Under the pieces are notes generated by a model that did no database searches, was not told the DNA's origin, and worked only from the letters and a program-made list of their open reading frames with translations. Shown here piece by piece: positions 63,658 through 64,000 of a DNA stretch of 64,000 nt. Position 1 is the stretch's first letter. Each line of letters begins with the position of its first letter. The stretch spans positions 1-64,000 of the forward strand of contig JAEZIX010000062.1 of assembly GCA_023415935.1 (NCBI GenBank). Direction: 5' to 3'. The position numbers and the translations under genes were made by a program. The stretch comes from Cyanobacteria bacterium OH_CDB_20 (GTDB lineage Bacteria; Cyanobacteriota; Vampirovibrionia; Gastranaerophilales; Gastranaerophilaceae).

Positions 63658-64000
63658 TTGAACAAATATTATGCAAAAGAATATTACAGCGTTTTAGAAA
63701 TTTCTGTCACTGCAACAGAAACAGAGATAAAGTCTGCGTTCAGGAAACTTGCTCGCAAATATCATCCTGACGTCAATAAAGACAAAGTTTGCATTGAAAA
63801 ATTCAAACAGATAAAAGAAGCTTACGAAGTTTTAATAAATCCTGAACAAAGAAAAATTTATAACACTATAAAAGGCTATTCTGAGCAAAGAAGAACTTAC
63901 ACACAAGGGAGCAAGCCAAATCCCGAAAGAAAATATGCGCCACCTCCTAATGTTAAAAAAGAAGAGCCGAAAGAACCTGAAAAAAATGACGGTTTTTCTA
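63658..64000 (+). CDS. DnaJ-domain protein (partial, runs off the window)
   Basis: Starts at TTG 63658 with AAGGG upstream; the reading LNKYYAKEYYSVLEISVTAT continues to the window edge without a stop. Residues 8-70 are a J domain with helix II/III flanking HPD in KYHPDVNKDK, the motif that stimulates DnaK ATPase. After the J domain the sequence turns disordered and Lys/Pro-rich (PNPERKYAPPPNVKKEEPKE), unlike the Gly/Phe region of DnaJ proper, so it may be a J-domain protein of CbpA or another type. The remainder lies beyond the window. Confidence 0.85.
   Translation, partial: MNKYYAKEYYSVLEISVTATETEIKSAFRKLARKYHPDVNKDKVCIEKFKQIKEAYEVLINPEQRKIYNTIKGYSEQRRTYTQGSKPNPERKYAPPPNVKKEEPKEPEKNDGFS

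Noticed and set aside
1..64000. CRISPR arrays, insertion sequences, prophage, tRNA or rRNA genes
   Set aside because: No regularly spaced repeats, transposase or integrase genes, terminal inverted repeats, or tRNA/rRNA signatures were found by reading the gaps on both strands.

Overview
The window is a gene-dense, AT-rich bacterial chromosome segment with no rRNA, tRNA, insertion sequence, prophage or CRISPR array that I could find. Gene content and protein character point to a non-photosynthetic relative of Cyanobacteria of the Gastranaerophilales / Vampirovibrionia (Melainabacteria) type: a Ski2-like DSHCT helicase, an LmeA/DUF2993 protein, SpoIID/LytB and GerMN proteins, flagellar genes, and many lineage-specific membrane proteins. 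This placement is inference from gene content, not from a marker-gene tree.

Layout. 1-2 kb (minus): start of an exported protein, a possible structured RNA, and leuD-leuB. 2-6.4 kb (plus): a small winged-helix protein, then the tight set trpB-tyrS-cysK-cysE. 6.4-9.4 kb: three unrecognised proteins, two of them adjacent membrane proteins of similar build. 9.4-11.4 kb (minus): a soluble protein carrying an FlhA-type cytoplasmic domain, plus an unknown protein. 11.5-18 kb (plus): clpP, ffh, a sugar-nucleotide transferase, DAHP synthase and the DSHCT helicase. 18-24 kb: a large unknown membrane protein, a 2-hydroxyacyl-CoA dehydratase activator, a CcdA/thioredoxin pair, a radical SAM enzyme and a Q-rich protein. 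24.4-29.8 kb (minus): pheS, hisF, an unknown gene, a HEAT-repeat protein, queC, DUF366 and a SPOR protein with an in-frame stop near its start. 29.9-37.9 kb (plus): GH13 glycosidase, a small protein, GT9 transferase, radical SAM enzyme, leuS and a polytopic membrane protein.

37.9-48 kb (minus) is a flagellar basal-body and export operon: two FlgF/FlgG-like rod proteins, flgB, flgC, a lytic transglycosylase, fliE, fliF, a very divergent protein in the fliG position, fliH, flhA and fliI. Flagellin, hook, motor (motA/B, fliM/N) and the other export-gate genes are not in the window. 48-50 kb (plus): an unknown protein, SpoIID-like protein and HU. 50-64 kb (mostly minus): an AAA ATPase; the series purD-like, ylxR, infB, rbfA, truB, DUF2993, GerMN, HicB-like; the series glyA, WecA-type transferase, def, fmt, aroH; and the start of a DnaJ-domain gene.

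Most notable observations: (1) a second FlhA cytoplasmic domain with no membrane segments, fused to a small N-terminal domain and coiled coil, far from the flagellar operon; (2) two otherwise unrelated hypothetical genes (at 7072 and 23780) share a promoter/leader element with identical internal spacing; (3) a SPOR gene whose well-formed ribosome binding site and ATG are followed by a stop at codon 12; (4) a possible pseudoknotted RNA ending in a terminator at 146-302; (5) a PurD-like ATP-grasp protein that has lost hallmark residues and sits where nusA usually lies.
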